From NCBI GenBank assembly GCA_030278955.1, contig JAOANR010000004.1, positions 62,001 to 126,000 on the forward strand: DNA of 64,000 nucleotides, read 5' to 3'. This DNA is from Hygrophila difformis. Lineage: Eukaryota; Streptophyta; Magnoliopsida; Lamiales; Acanthaceae. The position numbers and the translations under genes are program-made. Position 1 is the first letter of the stretch, and every line of letters starts with the position of its first letter. The notes beneath the pieces were generated by a model. The model saw only the letters and a list, made by a program, of their open reading frames with translations. It made no database searches and had not been told where the DNA came from. Positions 13,171-28,700 of this stretch are shown one piece after another.

Positions 13171-15120
13171 TTGCCGACAGGCCACCCGACGGGCACCGTT
13201 TTACTGACAGGCCACCCGACGGGCACCGTTTTACGGACAGGCCACCCGACGGGCACCGTTTTACCGAAATGCCCCCGACGGGCATCGTTTTACCGACAGG
13301 CCACCCGACGGGCACCGTTTTACCGAAATGCCCCCGGCGGGCATCGTTTTACCGACAGGCCATCGACGGGCACCGTTTTACCAAAATGCCCCCGACGGGC
13401 ACCGTTTTACCGACAGGCCACTGACGGGCAGCATTTTATCGACGGGCCACCCGACGGGCACCGTTTTACCGAAATACCCCCGACGGGCACCGTTTTACTG
13501 ACAGGCCATCTGACGGGCACCGTTTTACTTAAATAGCCCGACGGGCACCGTTTTACCGACAGGCCACCCGACGGGAACTGTTTTACTGACAAGCCACCCA
13601 ACGGGCACTATTTTACCTAAATGGCCCCGACGGGCACCGTTTTACCGACAGGCCACTGACGGGCACCGTTTTATCGACGGGTCACCCGACGGGCACTGTT
13701 TTACCAAAATACCCCCGACGGGCACCGTTTTACCGACGGGTCACCCGACGGGCACCGTTTTACCGACAGGCCACCCGACGGGCACCGTTTTACGGACGGG
13801 CCACCCGACGAGCATCGTTTTACCGACATGCAACCCGAGGGGCACCGTTTTACCGAAGTGCCCCCGACGGGCACCGTTTTTACCGACAGGCCATCGACGG
13901 GCAGCGTTTTACCGAAATGCCCCCGACAGGCACCGTCTTACCGACAGGCCACTTACGGGCACCATTTTATCGACGGGCCACCCGACGGGCACCATTTAAC
14001 CGAAATACCCCCGACGGGCACCGTTTTACTGACAGGCCAACCGACGGGCACCGTTTTACCGAAATGCCCCTGACGGGCACCGTTTTACCGACAGGTCACC
14101 CGACAGGCACCGTTTTACTGACAGGCCACCCGACGAGCACCGTTTAACGAAATGCCCCCGACGGGCACAGTTTTATCGACAGGCCATCGACGGACACCGT
14201 TTTACCGAAATGCTTCTGACGGGCACCGTTATACCGATATACCACCCGACAAGCACTGTTTTGCCGACAGGCCACCCGACGGGAACCGTTTTACTGATGG
14301 GTCACCCGACGGGCACCGTTTTACCGAAATACCCCCGACGGGCACCGTTTTACCGACTTGCCACCCGACGGGCACCGTTTTACCGAAATACCCCCGATGG
14401 GACAGTTTTACCGAGAGGCCACCCGACGGGCACCGTTTTACCGAGAGGCCACCCGACGGGCACCGTTTTACGACAGGCCACCCATCGGGCACCGTTTTAC
14501 CGAAATACCCTCACGGGCACCGTTTCACCGACAGGCCAACCGACGGGTACCGTTTTACCGAAATACCCCCGACGGACACCGTTTTACCAACAGGCCACCA
14601 GATGGGTACTGTTTTACTGACGGCCCACCCGACGGGGACCGTTTTACCGAAATACTCCCGACGGCACCGTTTACCGACAGGCCACTCGACAGGCACCGTT
14701 TTTTAGACAGGCCACCCGACGGGCACCGTTTTAGCGAAATACCCCCGACGGGCACCGTTTTACTGACAGACCACCAGACGGGCACCGTTTTACTAACATG
14801 CCACCCGACGGGCACCGTTTTACCGAAATACTCCCGACGGACCTCGTTTTACCGACATACCACCCGAGGGGCACTGTTTTGCCGACAGACCACCCGACGG
14901 GCACCGTTTTACTGACAGGCCACCCGACGAGCACCGTTTTACCGAAATAGCCCGACGGGCACCGTTTTACCGACAGGCCACCCAACGGGAACCGTTTTAC
15001 TGACAGGCCCCCGAACGGGCACCATTTTACCGAAATGCCCCCGACGGGCACCGTTTTACCGACAGGCCATTGACGGGCACCGTTTTACGGACAGGCCACC
15101 CGACGGGCATCGTTTTACCG

Positions 15121-16176
15121 AAATGCCCCCGAAGGGCATCGTTTTACCGACAGTCCATCGACGGGCACCGTTTTACCGAAATAGCCCGACGGGCCCCGTT
15201 TTACCGACAGGCCACCCGACGGGAACCGTTTTACTGACAGGCCACCCAACGGGCACCATTTTACCGAAATGCCCCCGACGGGCACCGTTTTACCGACAGG
15301 CCACTGACGGGCACCGTTTTATGGACGGGTCACCCGACGGGCATCGGTTCACCGACATACCACCCGTCGGGCACCGTTTTACCGAAATAACCCGACGGGC
15401 ACCGTTTTACCAACAGGCCACCCGACGGGCACCGTTTTACGGACAGGCCACCCGACGGGCATCGTTTTACCGAAATGCCCCCGAAGGGCATCGTTTTACC
15501 GACAGTCCATCGACGGGCACCGTTTTACCGAAATAGCCCGACGGGCACCGTTTTACCGACAGGCCACCCGACGGGAACCGTTTTACTGACAGGCCACCCA
15601 ACGGGCACCATTTTACCGAAATGCCCCCGACGGGCACCGTTTTACCGACAGGCCACTGACGGGCACCGTTTTATCGACGGGTCACCCGACGGGCATCGAT
15701 TCGCCGACATAACACCCGTCGGGCACCGTTTTACCGAAATAACCCGACGGGCACCGTTTTACCGACAGGCCACCCGACGGGCACCGTTTTACGGACAGGC
15801 CACCCGACGGGCATCGTTTTACCGAAATGCCCCCGACGGGCATCGTTTTACCGACAGTCCATCGACGGGCACCGTTTTACCGACAGGCCACCGAGGGGCA
15901 CCGTTTTATCGACGGGCATCGTTTTATCGACGGGCATTGTTTTACCGACATACCACCTGAGGGGCACTGTTTTTCCGACAGGCCACCCGACGGGCACCGT
16001 TTTACTGACAGGCCACCCGACGGGCACCGTTTTACGGACAGGCCACCCGACAGGCACCGTTTAACCGAAATGCCCCCGACGGGCATCGTTTTACCGACAG
16101 GCCACCCGACGGGCACCGTTTTACCGAAATGCCCCCGGCGGGCATCGTTTTACCGACAGGCCATCGACGGGCACCG
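15121..16176. repeat. 352-bp higher-order repeat, three copies
   Basis: The distinctive variant beginning AAATGCCCCCGAAGGGCATC at 15121 recurs at 15473, and a near-copy follows at 15825. Between these points the order of unit variants is the same, so about twelve 30-bp units were duplicated as a block. The third copy diverges downstream. Confidence 0.75.
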
Positions 16177-19100
16177 TTTTACCAAAATGCCCCCGACGGG
16201 CACCGTTTTACCGACAGGCCACTGACGGGCAGCATTTTATCGACGGGCCACCCGACGGGCACTGTTTTACCGAAATACCCCCATGACGGGCACCGTTTTA
16301 CTGACAGGCCACCCGACGGGCACCGTTTTACCGAAATGCCCCTGACGGGCACCGTTTTATCGATATACCACCCGACAAGCACTGTTTTGCCGACAGGCCA
16401 CCCGACGGGAACCGTTTTACTGACGGGTCACCCGACGGGCACCATTTTACCGAAATACCCCCGATGGGACCGTTTTACCGACAGGCCACCCATCGGGCAC
16501 CGTTTTACCGACAGGCCATTGACGGGCACCGTTTTACGGACAGGCCACCCGACGGGCATCGTTTTACTGAAATGCCCTCGACGGGCATCGTTTTACCGAA
16601 ATACCCCCGACGGGCACCGTTTTACCGACAGGCCACCCGACGGGCACCGTTTTACGGACAGGCCACCCGACGGGCATCGTTTACCGAAATGCCCCCGACG
16701 GGCATCGTTTTACCGACAGTCCATCGACGGGCACCGTTTTACCGAAATAGCCCGACGGGCACCGTTTTACCGACAGGCCACCCGACGGGAACAGTTTTAC
16801 TGACAGGCCACCCAACGGGCACCATTTTACCGAAATGCCCCCGACGGGCACCGTTTTACCGACAGGCCACTGACGGGCACCGTTTTATCGACGGGTCACC
16901 CGACGGGCATCGATTCACCGACATACCACCCGTCGGGCACCGTTTTACCGAAATACCCCCGACGGGCACAGTTTTACCGACAGGCCACCCGACGGGCACC
17001 GTTTTACGGACAGGCCACCCGACGAGCATCGTTTTACCGAAATGCCCCCGACGGGCATCGTTTTACCGACAGTCCATCGACGGGCACCGTTTTACCGACA
17101 GGCCACCGAGGGGCACCGTTTTATCGACGGGCATCGTTTTATCGACGGGCATTGTTTTACCGACATACCACCTGAGGGGCACTATTTTTTCGACAGGCCA
17201 CCCGACGGGCACCGTTTTACTTACAGGCCACCCGACGGGCACCGTTTTACGGACAGGCCACCCGACAGGCACCGTTTTACCGAAATGCCCCCAGCGGGCA
17301 TCGTTTTACCGACAGGCCATCGACGGGCACCGTTTTACCAAAATGCCCCCGACGGGCACCATTTTACCGATAGGCCACTGACGGGCAGCATTTATCGACG
17401 GGCCACCCGACGGGCACCGTTTTACCGAAATACCCCCATGACGGGCACCGTTTTACTGACAGGCCACCCGACGGGCACCGTTTTACCGAAATGCCCCTGA
17501 CGGGCACCGTTTTACCGACAGTCACGCGACAGGCACCGTTTTACTGACAGGCCACCCGACGAGCACCGTTTAAGGAAATGCCCCCGACAGGCACAGTTTT
17601 ACCGACAGGCCACCGACGGGCACCGTTTTACCGAAATGCCCCTGACGGGCACCGTTTTATCGATATACCACCCGACAAGCACTGTTTTGCCGACAGGCCA
17701 CCCGACGGGAACCGTTTTACTGACGGGTCACCCGACGGGCACCATTTTACCGAAATACCCCCTATGGGACCGTTTTACCGACAGGCCACCCGACGGGCAC
17801 CGTTTTACGACAGGCCACCCATCGGGCACCGTTTTACCGAAATACCCTCACGGGCACCGTTTTACCGACAGGCCAACCGACGGGTACCGTTTTACCAAAA
17901 TACCCCCGACGGACACCGTTTTAGCGAAATACCCCCGACGGGCACCGTTTTACTGACAGACCACCAGACGGGCACCGTTTTACTAACATGCCACCCGACG
18001 GGCACCGTTTTACCGAAATACTCCCGACGGACCTCGTTTTACCGACATACCACCCGACGGGCACTGTTTTGCCGACAGGCCACCCGACGGGCACCGTTTT
18101 ACTGACAGGCCACCCGACGGGCACCGTTTTACCGAAATAGCCCGACGGGCACCGTTTTACCGACAGGCCACCCGACGGGAACCGTTTTACTGACAGGCCA
18201 CCCAACGGGCACCATTTTACCGAAATGCCCCCGACGGGCACCGTTTTACCGACAGGCCACTGACGGGCACCGTTTTATCGACGGGTCACCCGACGGGCAC
18301 CGATTTACCGACATACCACCCGTCGGGCACCGTTTTACCGAAATACCCCCGACGGGCACCGTTTTACCGACAGGCCACCCGACGGGCACCGTTTTACGGA
18401 CAGGCCACCCGACGGGCATCGTTTTACCGAAATGCCCCCGACGGGCATCGTTTTACCGACAGTCCATCGACGGGCACCGTTTTACCGACAGGCCACCGAG
18501 GGGCACCGTTTTATCGACGGGCATCGTTTTATCGACGGGCATTGTTTTACCGACATACCACCTGAGGGGCACTGTTTTGCCGACAGGCCACCCGACGGGC
18601 ACCGTTTTACTGACAGGCCACCCGACGGGCACCGTTTTACGGACAGGCCACCCGACGGGCACCGTTTTACCGAAATGCCCCCGACGGGCATCGTTTTACC
18701 GACAGGCCACCCGACGGGCACCGTTTTACCGAAATGCCCCCGGCGGGCATCGTTTTACCGACAGGCCATCGACGGGCACCGTTTTACCAAAATGCCCCCG
18801 ACGGGCACCGTTTTACCGACAGGCCACTGACGGGCAGCATTTTATCGACGGGCCACCCGACGGGCACCGTTTTATCGAAATACCCCCGACGGGCACCGTT
18901 TTACTGACAGGCCATCTGACGGGCACCGTTTTACTTAAATAGCCCGACGGGCACCGTTTACCGACAGGCCACCCGAAGGGAACTGTTTTACTGACAAGCC
19001 ACCCAACGGGCACTATTTTACCTAAATGCCCCCGACGGGCACCGTTTTACCGACAGGCCACTGACGGGCACCGTTTTATCGACGGGTCACCCGACGGGCA

Positions 19101-22100
19101 CCGTTTTACCGAAATACCCCCGACGGGCACCGTTTTACCGACGGGTCACCCGACGGGCACCGTTTTACCGAAATACCCCCGACGGGCACCGTTTTACCGA
19201 CAGGCCACCCGACGGGCACCGTTTTACGGACGGGCCACCCGACGAGCATCGTTTTACCGACATGCAACCCGAGGGGCACCGTTTTACCGAAATGCCCTCG
19301 ACGGGCACCGTTTTTCCGACAGGCCACCGAGGGGCACCGTTTTACCGACAGGCCACCCGACGGGCACCGTTTTACCGACAGGCCACCCGACGAGCACCGT
19401 TTTACCGACAGGCCACCCGACGGACACCGTTTTACCGACAGGCCACCCGACGAGCACCGTTTTACCGACATGCAACCCGACGGACACCGTTTTACCGACT
19501 TGCAACCCGACGGGCACCGTTTTACCGACATGCAACCCGACGGGCAAAGTTATACTGACAGGCCACCCGACGGGCACCGTTTTACCGAAATGCCCTCGAC
19601 GGGCACCGTTTTACCGACACGCCACCGACGGGCACCGTTTTATCGACGGGTCACCCGACGGGCACCGATTTACCGACATACCACCCTTCAGACACCGTTT
19701 TATCGAAATACCCCCGACGGGCACCGTTCTACCGATAGGCCACCCAACGGGCACCGTTTTACGGACAGGCCACCCGACGGGCACCGTTTTATCGTAAAGC
19801 CACCGAGGGGCACTGTTTTATCGACGGGCACCGTTTTACCGACAGGCCACCGAGTGGCACCATTTTACCGACAGGCCACCCGACGGGCATCGTTTTACCG
19901 AAATGCCCCCGACGGGTATCGTTTTACCGACAGTCCATCGACGGGCACCGTTTTACCGACAGGCCACCGAGGGGCACCGTTTTATCGACGGGCATCGTTT
20001 TATCGACGGGCATTGTTTTACCGACATACCACCTGAGGGGCACTGTTTTGCCGACAGGCCACCCGACGGGCACCGTTTTACTAACAGGCCACCCGACGGG
20101 CACCGTTTTTCGGACAGGCCACCCGACAGGCACCGTTTTACCGAAATGCCCCGGACGGGCATCGTTTTACCGACAGGCCACCCGACGGGCACCGTTTTAC
20201 CGAAATGCCCCCGGCGGGCATCGTTTTACCGAGAGGCCATCGACGGGCACCGTTTTACCAAAATGCCCCCGACGGGCACCGTTTTACCGACAGGCCACCC
20301 GACGGGCACCGTTTTACGGACAGGCCACCCGACGAGCATCGTTTTACCGACATGCAACCCGAGGGGCACCGTTTTACCGAAATTCCCCCAACGGGCACCG
20401 TTTTTCCGACAGGCCACCGAGGGGCAACGTTTTACCGACAGGCCGCCCGACGAGCACCGTTTTACCGACATGCAACCCGATGGGCACCGTTTTACCGACA
20501 TGCAACCCGACGGGCACCGTTTTACCGACATGCAACCCGACGGGCAAAGTTATACTGACAGGCCACCCGACGGGTACCGTTTTACCGAAATGCCCTCGAC
20601 GGGCACCGTTTTACCGACACGCCACCGACGGGCACCGTTTTATCGACGGGTCACCCGACGGGCACCGATTTAACGACATACCACCCTTCAGGCACCGTTT
20701 TACCGAAATACCCCCGACGGGCACCGTTCTACCGATAGGCCACCCAACGGGCACCGTTTTACGGACAGGCCACCCGACGGGCACCGTTTTACCAAAATGC
20801 TCCCGACGGGCACCGTTTTACCGACAAGCCACCGAGGGGCACTGTTTTATCGACGGGCACCGTTTTACCGACAGGCCACCGAGTGGCACCGTTTTACCGA
20901 CAGGCCACCCAACGGGCACCGCTTTACGGACAGGCCACCCGACGGGCAACGTTTTACCGAAATGCCCCTGACGGGCATCGTCTTACCGACAGGCCATCGA
21001 CTGGCACCGTTTTACCGAAATGCCCCCGACGGACACCGTTTTACCGACAGGCCACCGAGGGGCACCGTTTTATCGACGGGCATCGTTTTATCGACGGGCA
21101 TCATTTTACCGAAATAGCCCGACGGGGCACCGTTTTACCGACAGGTCACCCGACAGGCACCGTTTTACTGACAGGCCACCCGACGAGCACCGTTTAACGA
21201 AATGCCCCTGACGGGCACAGTTTTACCGACAGGCCACCGACGGGCACCGTTTTACCGAAATGCCCCTGACGGGCACCGTTTTACCGATATACCACCCGAC
21301 AGGCCACCCGACGGAAACCGTTTTACTGACAGGTCACCCGACGGGCACCGTTTTACCGAAATACCCCCGACGGGCACCGTTTTACCGACATGCAACCCGA
21401 CGGGCACAGTTATACTGACAGGCCACCCGACGGGCACTGTTTTACCGACACGCCACCGACGGGCACCGTTTTATCGACGGGTCACCCGACGGGCACCGAT
21501 TTACCGACATACCACCCTCGGGCACCATTTTACCGAAATATCCCCGACGGGCACCGTTTTACCGATAGGCCACCCAACGGGCACCGTTTTACGGACAGAC
21601 CACCCGACGGGCACCGTTTTACCGAAATGCCCCCGACGGGCATCATTTTACCGACAGGCCATCGACGGGCACCGTTTTACCGAAATGCCCCCGAAGGGCA
21701 CCGTTTTACCGACAGGCCACCGAGGGGCACCGTTTTATCGACGGGCATCGTTTTATCGACGAGCATCGTTTTACGACATACCACCTGAGGGGCACTATTT
21801 TGCCGACAGGCCACCCGACGGGCACCGTTTTACTGACAGACCAGCCGACGGGCACCGTTTTACCGAAATAGCCCGATGGACACCGTTTTACCGACAGGCC
21901 ACCCGACGGGAACCGTTTTACTGAAGGCCACCCAACGGGCACCATTTTACCGAAATGCCCCCGACGGGCACAGTTTTACCGACAGGCCACTGACGGGCAC
22001 CGTTTTATCGAAGGGCCACCCGACGGGCACCGTTTTACCGAAATACCCCCGACGGGCACCGTTTTACCGACAGGCCACCGACGGGCACCGTTTTACCGAC

Positions 22101-22721
22101 AGGCCACCTGACGGGCACCGTTTTACTGAGAGATCACCCGACGAGCACCGTTTAACGAAATGCCCCCGACGGGCACAGTTTTACCGGCAGGCCACCGACG
22201 GGCACCGTTTTACCGAAATGCCCCTGACGGGCACCGTTTTACCGATATACCACCCGACAAGCACTGTTTTGCCGACAGGCCACCCGACGGGAACCGTTTT
22301 ACTGAAAGGTCACCCGACGGGCACCGTTTTACCGAAATACGCCCGACGGGCACCGTTTTACCGACATGCCACCCGACGGGCATCGTTTTACCGAAATGCC
22401 CCCGATGGGACCGTTTTACCGACAGCCCACCCGAAGGGCACCGTTTTACGACAGGCCACCCGTCGGGCACCTTACCGAAATACCCTCACGGGCACCGTTT
22501 TACCGACAGGCGAACCGACGGGCACCGTTTTATTGACAGGCCATCCGACGGGTACCGTTTTACCGAAATACCCCCGACGGACACCGTTTTACCAACAGGC
22601 CACCAGATGGGCACTGTTTTACTGACGGCCCACCCGACGGGACCGTTTTACCGAAATACTCCCGACGGCACCGTTTTACCGACAGGCCAACCGACTGGGC
22701 ACTGTTTTTACGACAGGGCCT

Positions 22722-25700
22722 TTCCGACGGGCACCATTTTACCGAAATACCCCCGACGGACACCGTTTTACTAACAGGCCACTAGACGGACACTGTTTTA
22801 CTGACGGCCCACTTGACGGGGACCGTTTTACCGAAATACTCCCGACAGCACCGTTTTACCGACAGGCCACTCGACGGGCACTTCTTTTCAGACAGGCCAC
22901 CCGACGGGCACCGTTTTACCGACATACCACCCGATGGGCACTATTTTGCCGACAGGGCACCATTTTACTGACAGGCCACCAGACGGGCACCGTTTTAACT
23001 AACATGCCACCCGACGGGCACCGTTTTATCGGAATCCTCCCAACAGGCCTCGTTTTACCGACATACCACACGATGGACACTATTTTGCCGACAGGCCACC
23101 GTTTTACTGACAGGCTACCCGACGGGCAATGTTATACCGAAATACCTCCGACCGGGCACCGTTTTACTGACAGGCCACCCGACGGGCACCGTTTTACCGA
23201 AATACCCCCGACGGGCACCGTTTTACCGACAGGCCACCTGACGGGCACCGTTTTACTGACAGGCCACCCGACGGGCACCGTTTTACTGAAATGCCCCCGA
23301 CGGGCATCGTTTTACCGATAGGCCACCAACGGGCTCCATTTTATCGACGGGCATCGTTTTACCCACATACCACCCGACGGGCACTGTTTTAACGACAACC
23401 CACCTGACGGGCACCGTTTTATTGACAGGCCACCTGACGGGCACCGTTCTACAGAAATTCCTCCGACGGGCACCGTTTTACCGACAGGCCATCGACGGGC
23501 ACCGTTTTATTGACGGGCCACCCGACGGGCACCGTTTTACCGACATACCACGCGTCGGGCACTGTTTTAACGAAATACCCCCGACGGGCACCGTTTTACT
23601 GACAGGCCACCCGACGGGCACCGTTTTACCGAAAGGCCCCCGACGGGCAACGTTTTACCGACAGGCCACCGACGGGCACCGTTTTACCGACATGCCACCC
23701 GACGGGCACCATTTTACCGAAATGCCCCCGACGGGCACCGTTTTACCGATATACCACCCGACAGGCACTGTTTCGCCGACAGGCCATCCAATGGGAACCG
23801 TTTTACTGACAGGCCACCCTACGTGCACTGTTTTACGTAAATATCCCCGACGGGCACTGTTTTACCGACAGGCCACCCGACGGGCACCGTTTTACCGAAA
23901 TACCCCCGACGGGCACCGTTTTACCGACAGGCCACTCGACGGGCACCGTTTTATAGACAGACCACTTGACAGGCACCGTTTCACCGGCAGACCACGGACG
24001 GGCACCGTTTTATCGACGGGTCACCTGACGGGCACCATTTTACCGATGTACCACCCGTCGGGCACCGTTTTACCGACAGGCCACCCGACGGGAACCGTTT
24101 TACTGACAGGCCACCCAACGGGCACCATTTTACCGAAATGCCCCTGACGGGCACCGTTTTACCGATAGGCCACTGACAGGCACCGCTTTATCGACGGGCC
24201 ACCCGACGAGCACCGTTTTACCGAAATACCCCGACGGGAACCGTTTTACTGACAGGCCACCCGACGGGCACCGTTTTACCGGAATGCCCCTGACGGGCAC
24301 CGTTTTACCGACAGGCCACCCGACGGGCACCGTTTTACTGACAAGCCACCCGACGAGCACCGTTTAACGAAATGCCCCCGACGGGCACAGTTTTACCGAC
24401 GGGCCACCGACGGGCACCGTTTTACCGAAATGCCCCTGACGGGCACCGTTTTACCGATATACCACCCGACAAGCACTGTTTTGCCGACAGGCCACCCGAC
24501 GGGAACCGTTTTACTGACAGGTCACCCGACGGGCACCGTTTTACCGAAATACCCCCGACGGGCACCGTTTTACCGACATGCCACCCGACGGGCACAGTTA
24601 TACTGACAGGCCACCCGACGGGCATCGTTTTACCGAAATGCCCCCGATGGGACCGTTTTACCGACAGGCCACCCGACGGGCACCGTTTTACTGACAGGCC
24701 ACCCGTCGGGCACCGTTTTACCGAAATACCCTCGACGGGCACCGTTTTACCGACAGGCCAACCGACGGGCACCGTTTTACTGACAGGCCATCCGACGGGC
24801 ACCGTTTTACCGAAATACCCCCGACGGACACCGTTTTACCAACAGGCCACTAGACGGACACTGTTTTACTGACGGCCCACCCGACGGGGACCGTTTTACC
24901 GAAATACTCCCGACGGCACCGTTTTACCGACAGGCCACTCGACGGGCACCTTTTTTCAGACAGGCCACCCGACGGCACCGTTTTACCGAAATACCCCCGA
25001 CGGGCACCATTTTACTGACAGGCCACCAGACGGGCACCGTTTTACTAACATGCCACCCGACGGGCACTTTTTTATCGAAATACTCCCGACAGGCCTCGTT
25101 TTACCGACATACCACCGACGGGCACTGTTTTGCCGACAGGCCACCGTTTTACAGACAGGCCACCCGACGGGCAATGTTATACCGAAATACCTCCGACGGG
25201 CACCGTTTTGCCGACTGGCCACCGTTTTACTGACAGGCCACCCGACGGGCACCGTTTTACCGAAATACCCCTTACGGGCACCATTTTACCGACAGGCCAC
25301 CTGACGGGCACCGTTTTACTGACAGGCCACCCAACAGGCACCGTTTTACTGAAATGCCCCCGACGGGCATCGTTTTACCGATAGGCCACCAACGGGCTCC
25401 ATTTTATCGACGGGCATCGTTTTACCCACATACCACCCGACGGGCACTGTTTTAACGACAGCCCACCAGACGGGCACAGTTTTACTGACAGGCCACCCGA
25501 CGGGCACCGTTTTACCGAAATGCCCCCGACGGGCACCGTTTTAATGAAATACCCCCGACGGGCAACGTTTTACTGACAGGCCACCCGACGGGGACCCTTT
25601 TACTGATAGGCCACCCGACGGGCACCGTTTTACCAAAAGGCCCCCGACGGGCAACGTTTTACCGACAGGCCACCGACGGGCACCGTTTTACCGACATGCC

Positions 25701-28700
25701 ACCCAACGGGCACCATTTTACCGAAATGCCCCCGACGGGCACCGTTTTACCGATATACCACCCGACAGGCACTGTTTCGCCGACAGGCCATCCAATGGGA
25801 ACCGTTTTACTGACAGGCCACCCTACGTGCACTGTTTTACGTAAATATCCCCGACGGGCACTGTTTTACCGACAGGCCACCCGACGGGCACCGTTTTACC
25901 GAAATACCCCCGACGGGCACCGTTTTACCGACAGGCCACTCGACGGGCATCGTTTTATAGACAGACCACTTGACAGGCACCATTTTACCGACAGGTCACT
26001 CGACGGGCACCGGTTTATAGACAGACCACTTGACAGGCGCCGTTTTACCGACAGGCCACGGACGGGCACCGTTTTATCGACGGGTCACCCGACAGGCACC
26101 ATTTTACCGACGTACCACCCGTCGGGCACCGTTTTACCGAAATACCCCTGACGAGCACCGTTTTACCGACAGGCTACCCGACGGGCACCGTTTTACCGAC
26201 AGGCCACCCGACGGGCACCGTTTTACCGAAATGCCCCCCGACGGACATCGTTTTACCGACAGGCCACCCGACGAGCACCGTTTTACCGAAATAACCCCGA
26301 CGGGAACCGTTTTACTGACAGGCAACCCGACGGGCACCGTTTTACTGGAATGCCCTTGACGGGTGCCGTTTTACCGACACGCCACCCGACGGGCATCGTT
26401 TTACTGACAGGCCACCCGTCGAGCACCGTTTTACCGAAATACCCTCGACGGGCACCATTTTCCGACAGGCCAACCGACGGGCACTGTTTTACGGACAGGC
26501 CTTCCGACGGGCACCATTTTACCGAAATACCCCCGACGGACACCGTTTTACTAACAGGCCACTAGACGGACACTGTTTTACTGACGGCCCACTTGACGGG
26601 GACCGTTTTACCGAAATACTCCCGACAGCACCGTTTTACCGACAGGCCACTCGACGGGCACTTCTTTTCAGACAGGCCACCCGACGGGCACCGTTTTACC
26701 GACATACCACCCGATGGGCACTATTTTGCCGACAGGGCACCATTTTACTGACAGGCCACCAGACGGGCACCGTTTTACTAACATGCCACCCGACGGGCAC
26801 CGTTTTATCGGAATCCTCCCAACAGGCCTCGTTTTACCGACATACCACACGATGGACACTATTTTGCCGACAGGCCACCGTTTTACTGACAGGCTACCCG
26901 ACGGGCAATGTTATACCGAAATACCTCCGACCGGCACCGTTTTACTGACAGGCCACCCGACGGGCACCGTTTTACCGAAATACCCCCGACGGGCACCGTT
27001 TTACCGACAGGCCACCTGACGGGCACCGTTTTACTGACAGGCCACCCGACGGGCACCGTTTTACTGAAATGCCCCCGACGGGCATCGTTTTACCGATAGG
27101 CCACCAACGGGCTCCATTTTATCGACGGGCATCGTTTTACCCACATACCACCCGACGGGCACTGTTTTAACGACAACCCACATGACGGGCACCGTTTTAT
27201 TGACAGGCCACCTGACGGGCACCGTTCTACAGAAATTCCTCCGACGGGCACCGTTTTACCGACAGGCCATCGACGGGCACCGTTTTATTGACGGGCCACC
27301 CGACGGGCACCGTTTTACCGACATACCACGCGTCGGGCACTGTTTTAACGAAATACCCCCGACGGGCACCGTTTTACTGACAGGCCACCCGACGGGCACC
27401 GTTTTACCGAAAGGCCCCCGACGGGCAACGTTTTACCGACAGGCCACCGACGGGCACCGTTTTACCGACATGCCACCCAACGGGCACCATTTTACCGAAA
27501 TGCCCCCGACGGGCACCGTTTTACCGATATACCACCCGACAGGCACTGTTTCGCCGACAGGCCATCCAATGGGAACCGTTTTACTGACAGGCCACCCTAC
27601 GTGCACTGTTTTACGTAAATATCCCCGACGGGCACTGTTTTACCGACAGGCCACCCGACGGGCACCGTTTTACCGAAATACCCCCGACGGGCACCGTTTT
27701 ACCGACAGGCCACTCGACGGGCACCGTTTTATAGACAGACCACTTGACAGGCACCGTTTCACCGGCAGACCACGGACGGGCACCGTTTTATCGACGGGTC
27801 ACCTGACGGGCACCATTTTACCGATGTACCACCCGTCGGGCACCGTTTTACCGACAGGCCACCCGACGGGAACCGTTTTACTGACAGGCCACCCAACGGG
27901 CACCATTTTACCGAAATGCCCCTGACGGGCACCGTTTTACCGATAGGCCACTGACAAGCACCGCTTTATCGACGGGCCACCCGACGAGCACCGTTTTACC
28001 GAAATACCCCCGACGGGAACCGTTTTACTGACAGGCCACCCGACGGGCAGCGTTTTACCGGAATGCCCCTGACGGACACCGTTTTACGGACAGGCAACCC
28101 GACGGGCACCGTTTTACTGACAAGCCACCCGACGAGCATCGTTTAACGAAATGCCCCCGACGGGCAAAGTTTTACCGACGGGCCACCGACGGGCACCGTT
28201 TTACCGAAATGCCCCTGACAGGCACCGTTTTACCGATATACAACCCGACAAGCACTGCTTTTGCCGACAGGCCACCCGACGGGAACAGTTTATTGACAGG
28301 TCACCCGACGGGCACCGTTTTACCGAAATACCCCAGACGGGCACCGTTTTACCGACATGCCACCCGACGGGCACAGTTATACTGACAGGCCACCCGACGG
28401 GCATCGTTTTACCATAATGCCCCCGATGGGACCGTTTTACCGACAGGCCACCCGACGGGCACCGTTTTACTGACAGGCCACCCGTCGGGCACCGTTTTAC
28501 CGAAATACCCTCGACGGGCACCATTTTACCGACAGGCCAACCGACGGGCACTGTTTTACTGACAGGCCATCCGACGGGCACCATTTTACCGAAATACCCC
28601 CGACGGACACCGTTTTACCAACAGGCCACTAGACGGACACTGTTTTACTGACGGCCCACCCGACGAGGACCGTTTTACCGAAATACTCGCGACAGCACCG